Shown here piece by piece: positions 18,075 to 27,234 of a stretch of DNA of 64,000 nucleotides. The notes beneath the pieces were generated by a model that saw only the letters and a list, made by a program, of their open reading frames with translations, searched no databases and was not told the DNA's origin. Source of the stretch: Lachnospiraceae bacterium XBB2008 (GTDB lineage Bacteria; Bacillota; Clostridia; Lachnospirales; Lachnospiraceae); NCBI GenBank assembly GCA_900102235.1, contig FMVL01000007.1, positions 248,001 to 312,000 of the forward strand. The letters run 5' to 3'. The position numbers were made by a program, and so were the translations under genes. Position 1 is the stretch's first letter. Each line of letters starts with the position of its first letter.

Positions 18075-20342
18075 TCAACGCTCGATGATACCGTCAAAAT
18101 ACGAACGCCACCGGGCATTTACAACCTCGGGCCTGTATTCTTTCATGGTCTCATATGCACTTTCTCCGAGACGGTCTGCAAGATCCGGATCCTCGATGAT
18201 CTTCTTAAGCGCCGCGGTCAGACCTTCGGTATCTCCCACGCCGGTCAGAAGTCCGTTCTCCCCGTCTTTTATCACCTGCGCAGGCCCGCCGCACGGGCAG
18301 TCCGTGGATATGCATGCAACACCCAGGCTCATCGCTTCGAGGAGCGTGTTGGGCATTCCCTCGGTATCAGATGTTAACAGGAACGCATATGCATCATAGA
18401 GTCTGTCCGGCACATCCGATACGATGCCCGGGAATGATGTCCTGTCGCTTATTCCGAGGCTGTCCGCCAGCTTCATGAGTTTATCTCTATCGGGCCCGTC
18501 ACCGCAAAGTTCAAGTCTGAACTCCCCATGATCCTCAGTTGCACCTGCAAAAGCCGATATCGCCATGGACTGGTTCTTGTTATCATCCATACGGCCTACC
18601 AGGCATATCTTCTTTTTCCTCTGTCCTGAAAATCTCGGCCTGATGAAATCCGTGTTCACGGAATTGGGCAGGATCACGGCTTCTTCACGAAGTCCCCCGC
18701 GAAGAAATCTCCGCTGTCTGTCAGTCTGCATGATGATACCGTCCGCATCACCGAAAAGAGTCTGCAGCAGGAATCGCATGGATCTTGTCGGATACTCGAG
18801 AGGCGGATCCGCCACGACGGATACCACGACTCTTGTAGGCAGAAAAGCCGAGCAGACGATCGCCATGAAATTGGACTTGCCCGCAGTGGTCATGAGGAGA
18901 TCCGCATCGGTCTGTCTGATCACTCTGTGAAGTTTGGCAACTCTTGCAAAGAAATTATATATACGACCTTTGCACTCTTCTTCCGCCAGATCCGATATCA
19001 CACGTCTGATGCCGCCCGAGAGCTCATATTCATCCTCAAGGCGGTATTGAGTGATCATCGTAACTTCATAGCCTATATTGCGGAAATACTCGGCGAGATT
19101 TACGAATACCCTCTCCGCTCCGCCTTTGGACAGTGACCCTATATAGAATGCTATATGTCTCTTATGGAGTTCCCCGGCAGAGCTTAAGCACTTATACCAC
19201 ATGCCGCCTATCAGAAACAGCACATATGCACGGGATATGAACGGCGAGATGAAATGCGCTTCAAGTACCGAGAACACTAAGACCGAAAGCGTAAGGACAA
19301 ATCCCGCATGATCCTTATGCCTGTATTGCCATATAAACAGCATGATGACAGCGGCAAAAGCAAGCAGTCCGGGTAACACTCCGTACCACCAGAACAATCT
19401 CACTATGCCCATGTCGAAAAAGCCGTCGAAAACCGGATCCGAGAACATTTTCCAGTTGCTTAAGACTCCTCCGCCGTTTTCAAAAGGATAGATCGACATG
19501 ATTCGACCGGTCGTCAGGATATTGAGTTTCTTCTGGAATTCGGTCTGTCTGTCCCACCAGGTGGAGACTGCAGCGGCATATACGGAAAACAGCAGACAGG
19601 AAAGCGTGATCATGATCCCCGTTACATAGACACCGCGTTTTGATGCCAGGTCCGGAAATCTCTTAAAGATCAGGCCGCAGAACATGCTGAAGAATATCAT
19701 GAGTACGGCCATGCGGCAATGTGTCATAAGATATACCGCCACACCGCCGAAGCCCACCAGAACATAGTCGAGATAACTCATCCTCTGATGATACAGATAT
19801 ATGCCGAGTGCAACAAACAGCCAAATCTGTATGCCGAGGGTATTGGAACTTCCGAGCCCCAGGCTCAGCATGAACATGTCTGATTTTTCCCCGTATCCGA
19901 AAGGTGAAACGATCTCTCCCATCACCCCGAGCAGAGCAAGGATGGCTAAAAGGATCATGCCTGCCATGGTCAGGATGTAGTTAAACTTAAGCGCACGTTT
20001 CACATCGATGTCCTTCATCGCTATGACGAACACCATCGCCCTGATGATCTCATCCCTGATATTGACCGAATAGGCAAGTATGCAAAAAGCGGCCGTAAGG
20101 ATTATGAACGCCCATTCCTTCGGGCTGTATCTGGTGCATATGCACTTAACGAGGAAAAGCGCGAACGTAATGCGGAACATTATGCTCTGGTAAGGGTTGA
20201 TCCAGTCAGCACGGTCCAGAGTAAATATCACGATCTCCAGAAAAAGGGCAAGATAGAAGAAAACGCGCCCGATCTCACGCACCGTGGGATTATATATCTT
20301 ATTGTATATCTCAGAAAGATTTAAGTTTCTTTTACTGTCCAT
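18075..20342 (-). CDS. Fusion of an O-antigen-polymerase-like membrane domain and a GT4 glycosyltransferase
   Basis: A 755-residue protein in two parts. Residues 1 to about 385 hold ten or more hydrophobic helices with the look of a Wzy/ligase-type polymerase (segments such as GLGSSNTLGIQIWLFV and HCRMAVLMIFF). Residues about 393-755 form a GT4 transferase: FYIGSLSKGGAERVFVNLAEY at its start, a KICLVGRMDDNKN segment, and the E-x7-E nucleotide-sugar motif in DTEGMPNTLLEAMSLG. The two activities are usually separate proteins. It overlaps the preceding GT2 gene by 22 bp and is the last gene of the polysaccharide cluster. The substrate and product are unknown. The Shine-Dalgarno is weak. Confidence 0.82.
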   Translation of the reverse strand: MDSKRNLNLSEIYNKIYNPTVREIGRVFFYLALFLEIVIFTLDRADWINPYQSIMFRITFALFLVKCICTRYSPKEWAFIILTAAFCILAYSVNIRDEIIRAMVFVIAMKDIDVKRALKFNYILTMAGMILLAILALLGVMGEIVSPFGYGEKSDMFMLSLGLGSSNTLGIQIWLFVALGIYLYHQRMSYLDYVLVGFGGVAVYLMTHCRMAVLMIFFSMFCGLIFKRFPDLASKRGVYVTGIMITLSCLLFSVYAAAVSTWWDRQTEFQKKLNILTTGRIMSIYPFENGGGVLSNWKMFSDPVFDGFFDMGIVRLFWWYGVLPGLLAFAAVIMLFIWQYRHKDHAGFVLTLSVLVFSVLEAHFISPFISRAYVLFLIGGMWYKCLSSAGELHKRHIAFYIGSLSKGGAERVFVNLAEYFRNIGYEVTMITQYRLEDEYELSGGIRRVISDLAEEECKGRIYNFFARVAKLHRVIRQTDADLLMTTAGKSNFMAIVCSAFLPTRVVVSVVADPPLEYPTRSMRFLLQTLFGDADGIIMQTDRQRRFLRGGLREEAVILPNSVNTDFIRPRFSGQRKKKICLVGRMDDNKNQSMAISAFAGATEDHGEFRLELCGDGPDRDKLMKLADSLGISDRTSFPGIVSDVPDRLYDAYAFLLTSDTEGMPNTLLEAMSLGVACISTDCPCGGPAQVIKDGENGLLTGVGDTEGLTAALKKIIEDPDLADRLGESAYETMKEYRPEVVNARWRSYFDGIIER

Positions 20343-21247
20343 GGAAACATTTTTCTAATGATCAAATGCCGGTAGAATTCACTGAGTTCCCGTCTGTATG
20401 CTTTCAGGATCGGTTTATATTCTTCACGAGTTATCCCGCAGTCGGCTATGTCTTCGTACTTACCCTTATACCTTACGCATATATCGATGAGCCGGTCTCT
20501 GTACTCACGGAAGTTTTTCAGATCAAACTTGTTGAATACGTATTTGTATTCCCTGATGTTGACCTCGCTGCTGTCCACGCAGTCGTTGGTAAGCTGAGAG
20601 TCGCTCACACCTATGCTTACGAGCGGGTCTTGGGAGCATACCATCCTGCCGCCGTCCTTAAGAAGTCCCATATAAAAATCGGCATCTATGAGCCACTTGA
20701 GATTGGGATCGAATCTGAGCTCGGACCTTCTGTGGATCACGGCTGAAGGTGCACCGATATACTGACCGATGTACAGCGCGCGGAAATCCCTGTCTATGAG
20801 CGCACGGTTCTCATCCGAGATGCACCTGTCGAAAAAGTCGCTTAAGTCTTCCGGATCATCGGGTTTTATCGTCACCTGTCTGGATCCGCAGTACGCAAGC
20901 ACCGCTTCGGGATCGGAATCAAGCATCCCGACAAACCTGCTTAAGGAATCCGGAAAGGTAAACCAGTCATCCTGATGCATTATCTTGATATACTCTCCCT
21001 GTGCCAGGTCAAGCGCCCGATTCCAGTTTCCGGCAGGACCCAAAGCCGTGTCATTGTGATGGTACGAAACACGGTCCGCGAGCGTATGTTCCCTGACTGT
21101 CCTCTCGACTGAATCATCCGGGGTATCATCCGTAAGGATGATCTCGACATCGGTATAGTCGGAAGAGGCGATCGAATCAAGCAGTCTCTTTATACCGTGT
21201 ACATCCTTATATGCGGGTATGCATATCGAAACCAAAGCCAACTTCAT
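20321..21247 (-). CDS. GT2-family glycosyltransferase
   Basis: A 308-residue GT-A fold enzyme expected to add one sugar during surface polysaccharide assembly. The N-terminus VSICIPAYKDVHGIKRLLDS is the classic GT2 start. Acidic donor-binding residues are visible in ILTDDTPDD and MHQDDWFTF, with WLIDADFYMGL further on. No transmembrane helix is evident. The ATG overlaps the stop of the GT17 gene by one base (TAATG). Donor and acceptor cannot be predicted. Confidence 0.88.
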   Translation of the reverse strand: MKLALVSICIPAYKDVHGIKRLLDSIASSDYTDVEIILTDDTPDDSVERTVREHTLADRVSYHHNDTALGPAGNWNRALDLAQGEYIKIMHQDDWFTFPDSLSRFVGMLDSDPEAVLAYCGSRQVTIKPDDPEDLSDFFDRCISDENRALIDRDFRALYIGQYIGAPSAVIHRRSELRFDPNLKWLIDADFYMGLLKDGGRMVCSQDPLVSIGVSDSQLTNDCVDSSEVNIREYKYVFNKFDLKNFREYRDRLIDICVRYKGKYEDIADCGITREEYKPILKAYRRELSEFYRHLIIRKMFPWTVKET

Positions 21248-22113
21248 TACCTCATGAATCCCGGTCTGTGTTTGGGATAGACCAGATGCTTATACTCCTT
21301 AAGATGAGTCCTGATATATTCGGGATATGAATCATCGATCGGAACTATCTGAAAATCGGCATCCCTTCCGAGGATATCCGTATGCTCCTTGATGTTCTTT
21401 CCGACACTCCAGAGTACTCTTCTCTTGTTATATTCCTGATGCGCGGCTGATCTTATCTTATATCTGGCACGGCTGGCAGCGGATCTCTTCTTCTCTCCGC
21501 CCATATATGAGAAATGCCATCCTCCGTCGGGCACACGGATCATGATATCCTGATGTTCCTTATCGCGAAGCTGTTCAGTCGTCAGATTATCAAGCATGGA
21601 ATACGCACATATCTTGGTCCCCAGCCATCTTCTGTCGCTGCCTTCTATTCCGGGAAACTCTCCGGTGATCGATAAGAGATTACCGGACTTTTCCTCCATA
21701 TCCAGATAGACATAGAAGTTCCTCTGTGCAAGTGCGTATATCTTCGTCGGATCGAAGTTGGCAAGGACCTTTTTTACGGCCTCGGGATTGGGGATCTCAT
21801 CCACATCCGAAAAGATCACTATATCATCCGGCTTAGCATCCTTAAGGCCTCTCGCCACGGCACATTTCTGATGCGAATCCCTGACAAACGGTGTGCAATC
21901 CATGGGCGTATCATCCACCACATTGTGAATGATCTTGTCTTCGAACTGCGCGAATCTCTTCTTATTCTCCGCATAATATAGTTTCTTGGGATCCCCGGAA
22001 AAAGTGACCGTGGACTCGCTTATCACGAACTTATCGACTATGTCGTTCATGACATTCATCCTCATCTGAAGGATATCGAGTTCGTTAAAAAACTGAAAGC
22101 AATCGTATACCAT
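21247..22113 (-). CDS. GT17-family glycosyltransferase (N-acetylglucosaminyltransferase type)
   Basis: A 288-residue protein resembling family GT17, whose characterised animal member adds a bisecting beta-1,4-GlcNAc to N-glycans. Diagnostic segments are VYDCFQFFNELDILQMRMN at the N-terminus, DKFVISESTVTFSG, the metal-binding FSDVDEIPN, and GGWHFSYMGG. Bacterial members are found in polysaccharide clusters but their acceptor is usually not known. It starts 2 bp after the DUF5672 gene. Family call is good; the chemistry in this organism is inferred. Confidence 0.85.
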   Translation of the reverse strand: MVYDCFQFFNELDILQMRMNVMNDIVDKFVISESTVTFSGDPKKLYYAENKKRFAQFEDKIIHNVVDDTPMDCTPFVRDSHQKCAVARGLKDAKPDDIVIFSDVDEIPNPEAVKKVLANFDPTKIYALAQRNFYVYLDMEEKSGNLLSITGEFPGIEGSDRRWLGTKICAYSMLDNLTTEQLRDKEHQDIMIRVPDGGWHFSYMGGEKKRSAASRARYKIRSAAHQEYNKRRVLWSVGKNIKEHTDILGRDADFQIVPIDDSYPEYIRTHLKEYKHLVYPKHRPGFMR

Positions 22114-22115
22114 GT

Positions 22116-22874
22116 CTATCTCCTGTTCTTATCTTTGGAATGGAGTTTGTTATCGATCCTGTTTAAGAGACGCGCGGTACGCCTGAAAGGATAAGGATTC
22201 GAAAACTTCGGGTACTCCGAATTGGTCCCCGCCCATTTATGAAACGCAAAAGGCGTGATGCCTTCTATCTCGGGGATCATCGTCTCATGCGAGAAATACT
22301 TCGCGACTTCCAGAGGAGCGATCTTCATGCCCGCCTCCTCTACCAGATGTCTGTTCTTCACACACAGAAATCCGTCTTCGTGAAAATATCCGTGATCGTC
22401 TTCAAAAGGCAGTCCGGCTTCCCGCGGAAAGTCTATTATCCTCTTGGATCTGAATCCGACGGAATTGCCTACTCTGCGAAGTGTTCCGTTTATGTCCCTG
22501 TAAGTGAAATCATCATGAGGATCGGGCCAGGGAGCGCCTATGTAATCATAGTCGAGGAACTCCTCCCTGAAGCACTCCGGATGAACTATGAAACCGTCGT
22601 AGTGGACTATGCAGGCAAATTCGGTATGGATATGATCTCCAAGTTCATACAGCATCTTATAGTTGAAATCATCGATCGTGCGAAGCTTGGATGTATGATC
22701 ATATCTGATCTCTTTCGGCAGGTAAACGGGCCTGTAATGACATATCAGGACAGCATCACCGAAGTCGATCCCGCGCATGGAATACTTCATGGCCTCTACG
22801 GTCTCATAGACCTTTACGCTGGTCATGGCCACCAGAGTGACATTTGGCAATTGTAATCTGTCAGTTTTCCGCAT
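22116..22874 (-). CDS. DUF5672-family protein, probable glycosyltransferase-like
   Basis: A 252-residue protein with the DUF5672 pattern: LPNVTLVAMTSVKVYETVEAM at the start, IVHYDGFIVHPE, YDYIGAPWP and VGNSVGFRSKRII. DUF5672 proteins are common in polysaccharide and glycosylation loci and are thought to be glycosyltransferases, but no reaction is established to my knowledge. The ATG lies within the last codons of the ABC exporter gene (14-bp overlap), so the two are probably translationally coupled. Confidence 0.8.
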   Translation of the reverse strand: MRKTDRLQLPNVTLVAMTSVKVYETVEAMKYSMRGIDFGDAVLICHYRPVYLPKEIRYDHTSKLRTIDDFNYKMLYELGDHIHTEFACIVHYDGFIVHPECFREEFLDYDYIGAPWPDPHDDFTYRDINGTLRRVGNSVGFRSKRIIDFPREAGLPFEDDHGYFHEDGFLCVKNRHLVEEAGMKIAPLEVAKYFSHETMIPEIEGITPFAFHKWAGTNSEYPKFSNPYPFRRTARLLNRIDNKLHSKDKNRR

Positions 22875-24618
22875 CGAGCGTCGTCCTCGTTATCTTACCG
22901 CCGTCTACCTTGTAGATCATATCACAGCCTTCTATGGTCCTTAATCTGTGTGCGATGATGATCAGAGTCTTACGGCCGTGGAACGAATCGATCGCTTCCA
23001 TGATGGCCGACTCCGTTTCGGTATCGAGCGCGCTTGTTGCCTCATCGAATACAAGTATATCGGGATCGTGATAAAGCGCTCTGGCAATGCCGAGTCTCTG
23101 ACGCTGTCCGCCGGAGAGCCTTACTCCTCTTTCACCTATCGTAGTCTCTATCTGCTCGGGCATCTCTCTTATCAGGTCGTCGAGCTGTGCTTCCTTAAGC
23201 ACTTCCCACACCCTGTCATCATCGATGTCGGCGGGCGCTACTCCGAACGCTATGTTCTCTCTTATGGAATCATCCGTCAGATATATGCTCTGGGGAATGT
23301 ATCCGATATGGGAAAGCCAGCTCGGATAGTTTTCAAATATGTCACGGCCGTCACATGTGATCCTGCCTTCCTGCATCTTAAGAAGTCCGAGGAGCACATC
23401 CACCGCAGTGGACTTTCCTGCTCCGGAAGGCCCCATGACGCCGACCGATTCGCCCTTTTTGATGACCATCTGCGCATGATCCAGTATGAGCTTATCTGAC
23501 TCCGGATACTTATAGACGATATCCTCCATCCGGATCTCGTCGTTTAATGTTATCTCGGGTCCCTTAGTCTCATCGTCGGCTTCGTAATGACCGTGCTTTC
23601 TGTATGAAGTGAAGTCCACGTTCTCGTATACATAGTTAACGCTCGGCTCATAGTAAGCGATGTTGCTGATGTATGTGTTCACTCTGTTGACCGAGGGAAG
23701 AAGTCTCATGGCGGCCACGGCGAATGCGGATATCGCCGGTATAAGGCTCGTCATATCGGAACCTAAGATTATGCTTCCGCCGATATATGCGAGAATGCCG
23801 GATACACAGAAGGTCTCCAGAAACAGTCTCGGTGTATTGTTGAGTACCATGTATTTGCAGAGAACATCGGCATTGATATCCGAATACTCCGCAAAGCTGG
23901 ATGCAAAATAATGTTCCTTATGCAGTATCTTTACATCCTTGATGCCGTATATCGACTGAAGTCTCCATTTGCCCATGCGGCTCTGCAGCATCTGCGCTTT
24001 GGCTCCGAGGCGGTTAAGTATGGGACGAAAGACCTTGGTTATGACCACGGTAAGGATGATCATGATCGCGAGCAGCATGATCGTCATCGATGGATTGGAG
24101 ATCAGCAGATACAGTCCGAGGACAAGCGATACCATAAGCTCCGTGAACAGCATGATGAATTGCAGAATGACCGTAAACACCTTCGGCACATCACCGTCAA
24201 TGACACGGAATATCGTCGGGATATCGGCATTGAGATAATACTCGTACGGACGGTTTAAATACTCTTCGAGCATGTAGCTGATCGTCACCGACTGATTGTT
24301 GTTTACAAACTTCGCCTGAATGTATGTCTCCATCAGAAGATATCCGTTCTTCACGAAGTATATGACTATGATGGCACCTATCAGGAAAAGTATGCAGTCT
24401 TCCGGAGAATCAAAATGTATGAAGTTCTCAAGCAGTTTCACATATCCGCTCTCCATCAGAAGATCCGGATACATGACACCCTGGACTATAGGCATGATGA
24501 GACTCAAGCCCAGCATCTCAAGGAATGCACCGATGAATATCAGGAAGCATAAGCCTATGACCTTACGCCTCTGATCATTTGTGAGTATATGAAAAACTTT
24601 CTTTAATATGCCGATCAT
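22861..24618 (-). CDS. ABC exporter, fused membrane and ATPase domains (glycan/lipid flippase type)
   Basis: A 585-residue half-transporter of the MsbA/PglK type. Six hydrophobic helices fill residues 15-320. The ATPase domain follows: Walker A GPSGAGKS, signature LSGGQRQRLGIARAL, Walker B ILVFDEATSALD and switch histidine IIAHR. In this gene neighbourhood the likely cargo is a lipid-linked glycan moved across the membrane; no Wzx-type flippase is present in the cluster, which supports that role (inference). It overlaps the upstream GT2 gene by ATGA. Confidence 0.9.
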   Translation of the reverse strand: MIGILKKVFHILTNDQRRKVIGLCFLIFIGAFLEMLGLSLIMPIVQGVMYPDLLMESGYVKLLENFIHFDSPEDCILFLIGAIIVIYFVKNGYLLMETYIQAKFVNNNQSVTISYMLEEYLNRPYEYYLNADIPTIFRVIDGDVPKVFTVILQFIMLFTELMVSLVLGLYLLISNPSMTIMLLAIMIILTVVITKVFRPILNRLGAKAQMLQSRMGKWRLQSIYGIKDVKILHKEHYFASSFAEYSDINADVLCKYMVLNNTPRLFLETFCVSGILAYIGGSIILGSDMTSLIPAISAFAVAAMRLLPSVNRVNTYISNIAYYEPSVNYVYENVDFTSYRKHGHYEADDETKGPEITLNDEIRMEDIVYKYPESDKLILDHAQMVIKKGESVGVMGPSGAGKSTAVDVLLGLLKMQEGRITCDGRDIFENYPSWLSHIGYIPQSIYLTDDSIRENIAFGVAPADIDDDRVWEVLKEAQLDDLIREMPEQIETTIGERGVRLSGGQRQRLGIARALYHDPDILVFDEATSALDTETESAIMEAIDSFHGRKTLIIIAHRLRTIEGCDMIYKVDGGKITRTTLDAEN

Positions 24619-25712
24619 TTATCTTTCCTGTCTTTTATTTTTTTCAGGCCTGCTGCAGCCTTTACTTTAACGGGGATCACGAACCTGTCGTTGATCCGCA
24701 TCGTACGAAGGAAGCGTGCAGGCGATCTTAAGTATATCTTCATCTTGCGGTATTCATTCGGATTCGCTATGGGGCAGTTAAATACCTCCTCAAAACGATC
24801 AGCGCCGCCTCTTATGTGTTCATCCAGGATACGCAGATGTTCCTGCTTATCGGGATCATCGCTCCTGCTAACCTTTGTGTAGTATATCAGAAGCCTCTTA
24901 TACAGGAGGTAATCCGATATCAGCGCCAGATCATGACGTCCCTCCCGCTCAAGGTAAACGGATCTGTCGAACAGGTTTGGGATCAGATCCGTGAATGTGT
25001 GAGGATTGATACCCGCATTGGTCTGTGATGAAGAACGGTCGCATACATAGTTGTAATATGCTCTGTCCAGATACACACTTCTCTTCGATCTGTCCACCAG
25101 ATAAAAAGTATATACCATGTCCTCATACCACATGGCAGGGAATCTGAGCCCGTCAGTCAGTTCGGTCTTATACAGCTTATTCCATACGGCATTCTGGATG
25201 AGGAACCTGTCATCTTCCTTAAGGAACTGCTCGAGCAGTTCACGCCCTTCATAGACATATGCCGCATCCGTTGATCCGTCCGATACATGATCTTCGAACA
25301 CCTGACGATATCTGCATATGCACATATCGGAACCGGTGCTTTTAAGTGCCGCATACATGGATCCTATCATATCGGGATCCATCGAATCGTCCCCGTCGAG
25401 CCAGCAGATATATGATCCCGTGACCGCATCGAGACACGCGTTCCTTGCTGTATGGATCCCTCCGTTTTCCTTATGGATCGCTTTGATCCTGCTGTCCCTT
25501 GCGGCATACGCATCTATGATCCGTGAAGATGAATCGGTCGATCCGTCGTCCACGATGATGATCTCGAGATTCTCATAGTCCTGTGCAAGAACTGACTCAA
25601 TGCCCTTACGAAGGTATGATTCGATATTGTAAACGGTCATGCATACCGAGATCAGTTCTTTCCGGTCTTCTTCAGCCATATGTCCGGGTTCGTATGTTTC
25701 ATATGCTCTCAT
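24615..25712 (-). CDS. GT2-family glycosyltransferase
   Basis: A 365-residue transferase. LISVCMTVYNIESYLRKGIE near residue 20, the DDGSTD donor loop and LDGDDSMD metal site are clear, then WNKLY and a helical C-terminal region typical of capsule GT2 enzymes. GGGGG lies five bases before the ATG. First gene of the polysaccharide set; it begins only 13 bp after the pgeF stop, so the cluster appears to be transcribed from the upstream housekeeping operon unless there is a promoter inside pgeF. Confidence 0.88.
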   Translation of the reverse strand: MRAYETYEPGHMAEEDRKELISVCMTVYNIESYLRKGIESVLAQDYENLEIIIVDDGSTDSSSRIIDAYAARDSRIKAIHKENGGIHTARNACLDAVTGSYICWLDGDDSMDPDMIGSMYAALKSTGSDMCICRYRQVFEDHVSDGSTDAAYVYEGRELLEQFLKEDDRFLIQNAVWNKLYKTELTDGLRFPAMWYEDMVYTFYLVDRSKRSVYLDRAYYNYVCDRSSSQTNAGINPHTFTDLIPNLFDRSVYLEREGRHDLALISDYLLYKRLLIYYTKVSRSDDPDKQEHLRILDEHIRGGADRFEEVFNCPIANPNEYRKMKIYLRSPARFLRTMRINDRFVIPVKVKAAAGLKKIKDRKDK

Positions 25713-25725
25713 GCGATCCCCCGTA

Positions 25726-26541
25726 TCACCTGATCATCAGAAAGGCGGCCATGTTGCCTCTTTTCCCGTCCGATGCCCGATGTGAGAAAAGCCAGTCGGA
25801 GTTACAGTAAGTACATATCCCGCTCACTTCTATATGGTCTTCGGGAATACCGCTTCTTAGCATCATGATCCTGTTGGCTTCCCAAAGATCGAGCTGATAC
25901 TTGCCGTCTTCTTTTCCGGGTTCCATCACCAGGTCGATATCATCACCGAAAGCACGTTCAAATGCGATCGCCACGGCTCTGCTCACCTCATAGTGATCAC
26001 GGCATATGGAAGGTCCAATCGCCGCATATATGTCGGCGGGATCACATCCGAATGCATCTGTCATGGCCTGTACGGTAGCGCAGGCCATGCCTGCTGCCGT
26101 TCCGCGCCATCCGGAATGCGACAGGCCGATCACTCGTCTTACCGGATCCGCAAAATACAGCGGAACGCAGTCTGCATAGAAGGTCGCCAGAGCGACTCCG
26201 GGAATGTCCGTGATAAGGCCGTCAACATCCTTATATCCCTGATCGTGAAGAAGTCCGTCATCGTGTATCATGTCTTCGGTAACTCTCACGACATTGGTCG
26301 TATGTGTCTGATGAGTGCGGATGATATGATCCAAAGATACACCGACCACGGGAGCTATCAGGCGGTAGTTCTCCTCCACGGCTTCCCGATCGTCTCCGTT
26401 CGTGAACGAAAGGTTCATCGAAGAATGGTACCCGGTGCTCACCCCGCCTTCACGCGTCGTAAAGATGTCACGGACGAATCCGAGTTCATCCAGTGACGGA
26501 AAAGTAAGATATCTGATCTTTCCTTCAAAATGTTCTGTCAA
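25726..26541 (-). CDS. pgeF: YfiH/LACC1-family protein (PgeF; 'polyphenol oxidase', purine nucleoside enzyme)
   Basis: A 271-residue member of the family once called multicopper polyphenol oxidase. The zinc/active-site residues are visible: RTHQTHTTNVV, YADCVPLYF and GLSHSGWRGTAAG (Cys and His). Characterised relatives show purine nucleoside phosphorylase/adenosine deaminase activity, and E. coli YfiH removes misincorporated residues from peptidoglycan precursors; which applies here is open. The start codon is TTG (26539-26541), inside the yraN stop (TTGA), supported by AAAGGAG at proper spacing. Confidence 0.88.
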   Translation of the reverse strand: MTEHFEGKIRYLTFPSLDELGFVRDIFTTREGGVSTGYHSSMNLSFTNGDDREAVEENYRLIAPVVGVSLDHIIRTHQTHTTNVVRVTEDMIHDDGLLHDQGYKDVDGLITDIPGVALATFYADCVPLYFADPVRRVIGLSHSGWRGTAAGMACATVQAMTDAFGCDPADIYAAIGPSICRDHYEVSRAVAIAFERAFGDDIDLVMEPGKEDGKYQLDLWEANRIMMLRSGIPEDHIEVSGICTYCNSDWLFSHRASDGKRGNMAAFLMIR

Positions 26542-26906
26542 TTACCGCTCCTTTTCGGGATGTAATCATATGCATTCTCGATCCATTCGATATGATCGCC
26601 GTCTATGGCGATCACATCATATCTGACCTGCGTATCGGATGAGATATGATTCATCATCATATAGTGATCGGATACTCTGCATATCCTGTAGCGCTTGCGC
26701 ATATCTACCGCCTCCGCCGCATATCCGGCACCGGAGGTTCTCCTGTATTTGACCTCAAAAAACACGAGTACGTCTCCGTCGTATCCGACGATATCTATCT
26801 CACCGTACCCGGTCCTGTAATTATATGTCAGATCCCGTATACCATTCGCATGCAGGAATACTCCGGCCTGCTCCTCATATCGGGTGCCCTTCTTCCTGGT
26901 GTTCAT
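26538..26906 (-). CDS. YraN-family (UPF0102) endonuclease-like protein
   Basis: A 122-residue protein with the UPF0102 layout: N-terminal KGTRYEEQAGVFLHANG and the PD-(D/E)XK-like core YGEIDIVGYDGDVLVFFEVKY, with D, E and K at catalytic spacing. The family is widespread and predicted to be nucleases; the cellular role is not settled. Sits between the FlhB-like gene and pgeF. Confidence 0.88.
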   Translation of the reverse strand: MNTRKKGTRYEEQAGVFLHANGIRDLTYNYRTGYGEIDIVGYDGDVLVFFEVKYRRTSGAGYAAEAVDMRKRYRICRVSDHYMMMNHISSDTQVRYDVIAIDGDHIEWIENAYDYIPKRSGN

Positions 26907-26922
26907 ACGCTTCTTTCAGGTG

Positions 26923-27231
26923 CTACTTAAGTTTAACCGAATGTGCGGCATCGATCTTCTTCTTGATCTTATCCATCGAATCGACGAATACGAGGATCTC
27001 GGCTACCACTTCGTACAGTTCCGGCGGGATCATCTCGCCGATCTCAAGTTTCGAAAGTGTATCTGCAAGTTCGCCGTCCTGATGAACGGGAACCTTGTTC
27101 TCTTTGGCTTTTTCGATGATGCGCTCGGCCAGTTCTCCGCGGCCCGATGCGATGACGACGGGGGCTTCCTTTTCCGGATCGTATTCGAGCGCTATCGCTG
27201 TTTTGATCTTGTCGGGCTTGTTATTTGCCAT
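26923..27231 (-). CDS. FlhB C-terminal-like protein (YlqH/FhlX type)
   Basis: A 102-residue protein matching only the cytoplasmic C-terminal domain of FlhB/YscU export-switch proteins. KIKTAIALEYDPEKEAPVVIA and the ERIIEKAKENKVPVHQDGEL stretch show this; the autocleavage NPTH motif of true FlhB is absent, YDPE standing at that place. It has no membrane segment. B. subtilis YlqH has the same size and the same position after rnhB and ylqG. Such proteins can partly replace the FlhB C-terminus in flagellar export. GAGGGCG precedes the ATG. Confidence 0.85.
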   Translation of the reverse strand: MANNKPDKIKTAIALEYDPEKEAPVVIASGRGELAERIIEKAKENKVPVHQDGELADTLSKLEIGEMIPPELYEVVAEILVFVDSMDKIKKKIDAAHSVKLK

Positions 27232-27234
27232 ATA

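Noticed and set aside
18075-25712. Recently transferred island with integrase or flanking repeats
   Set aside because: No integrase, tRNA or matching end repeats are seen; gene overlaps and style resemble the neighbours.
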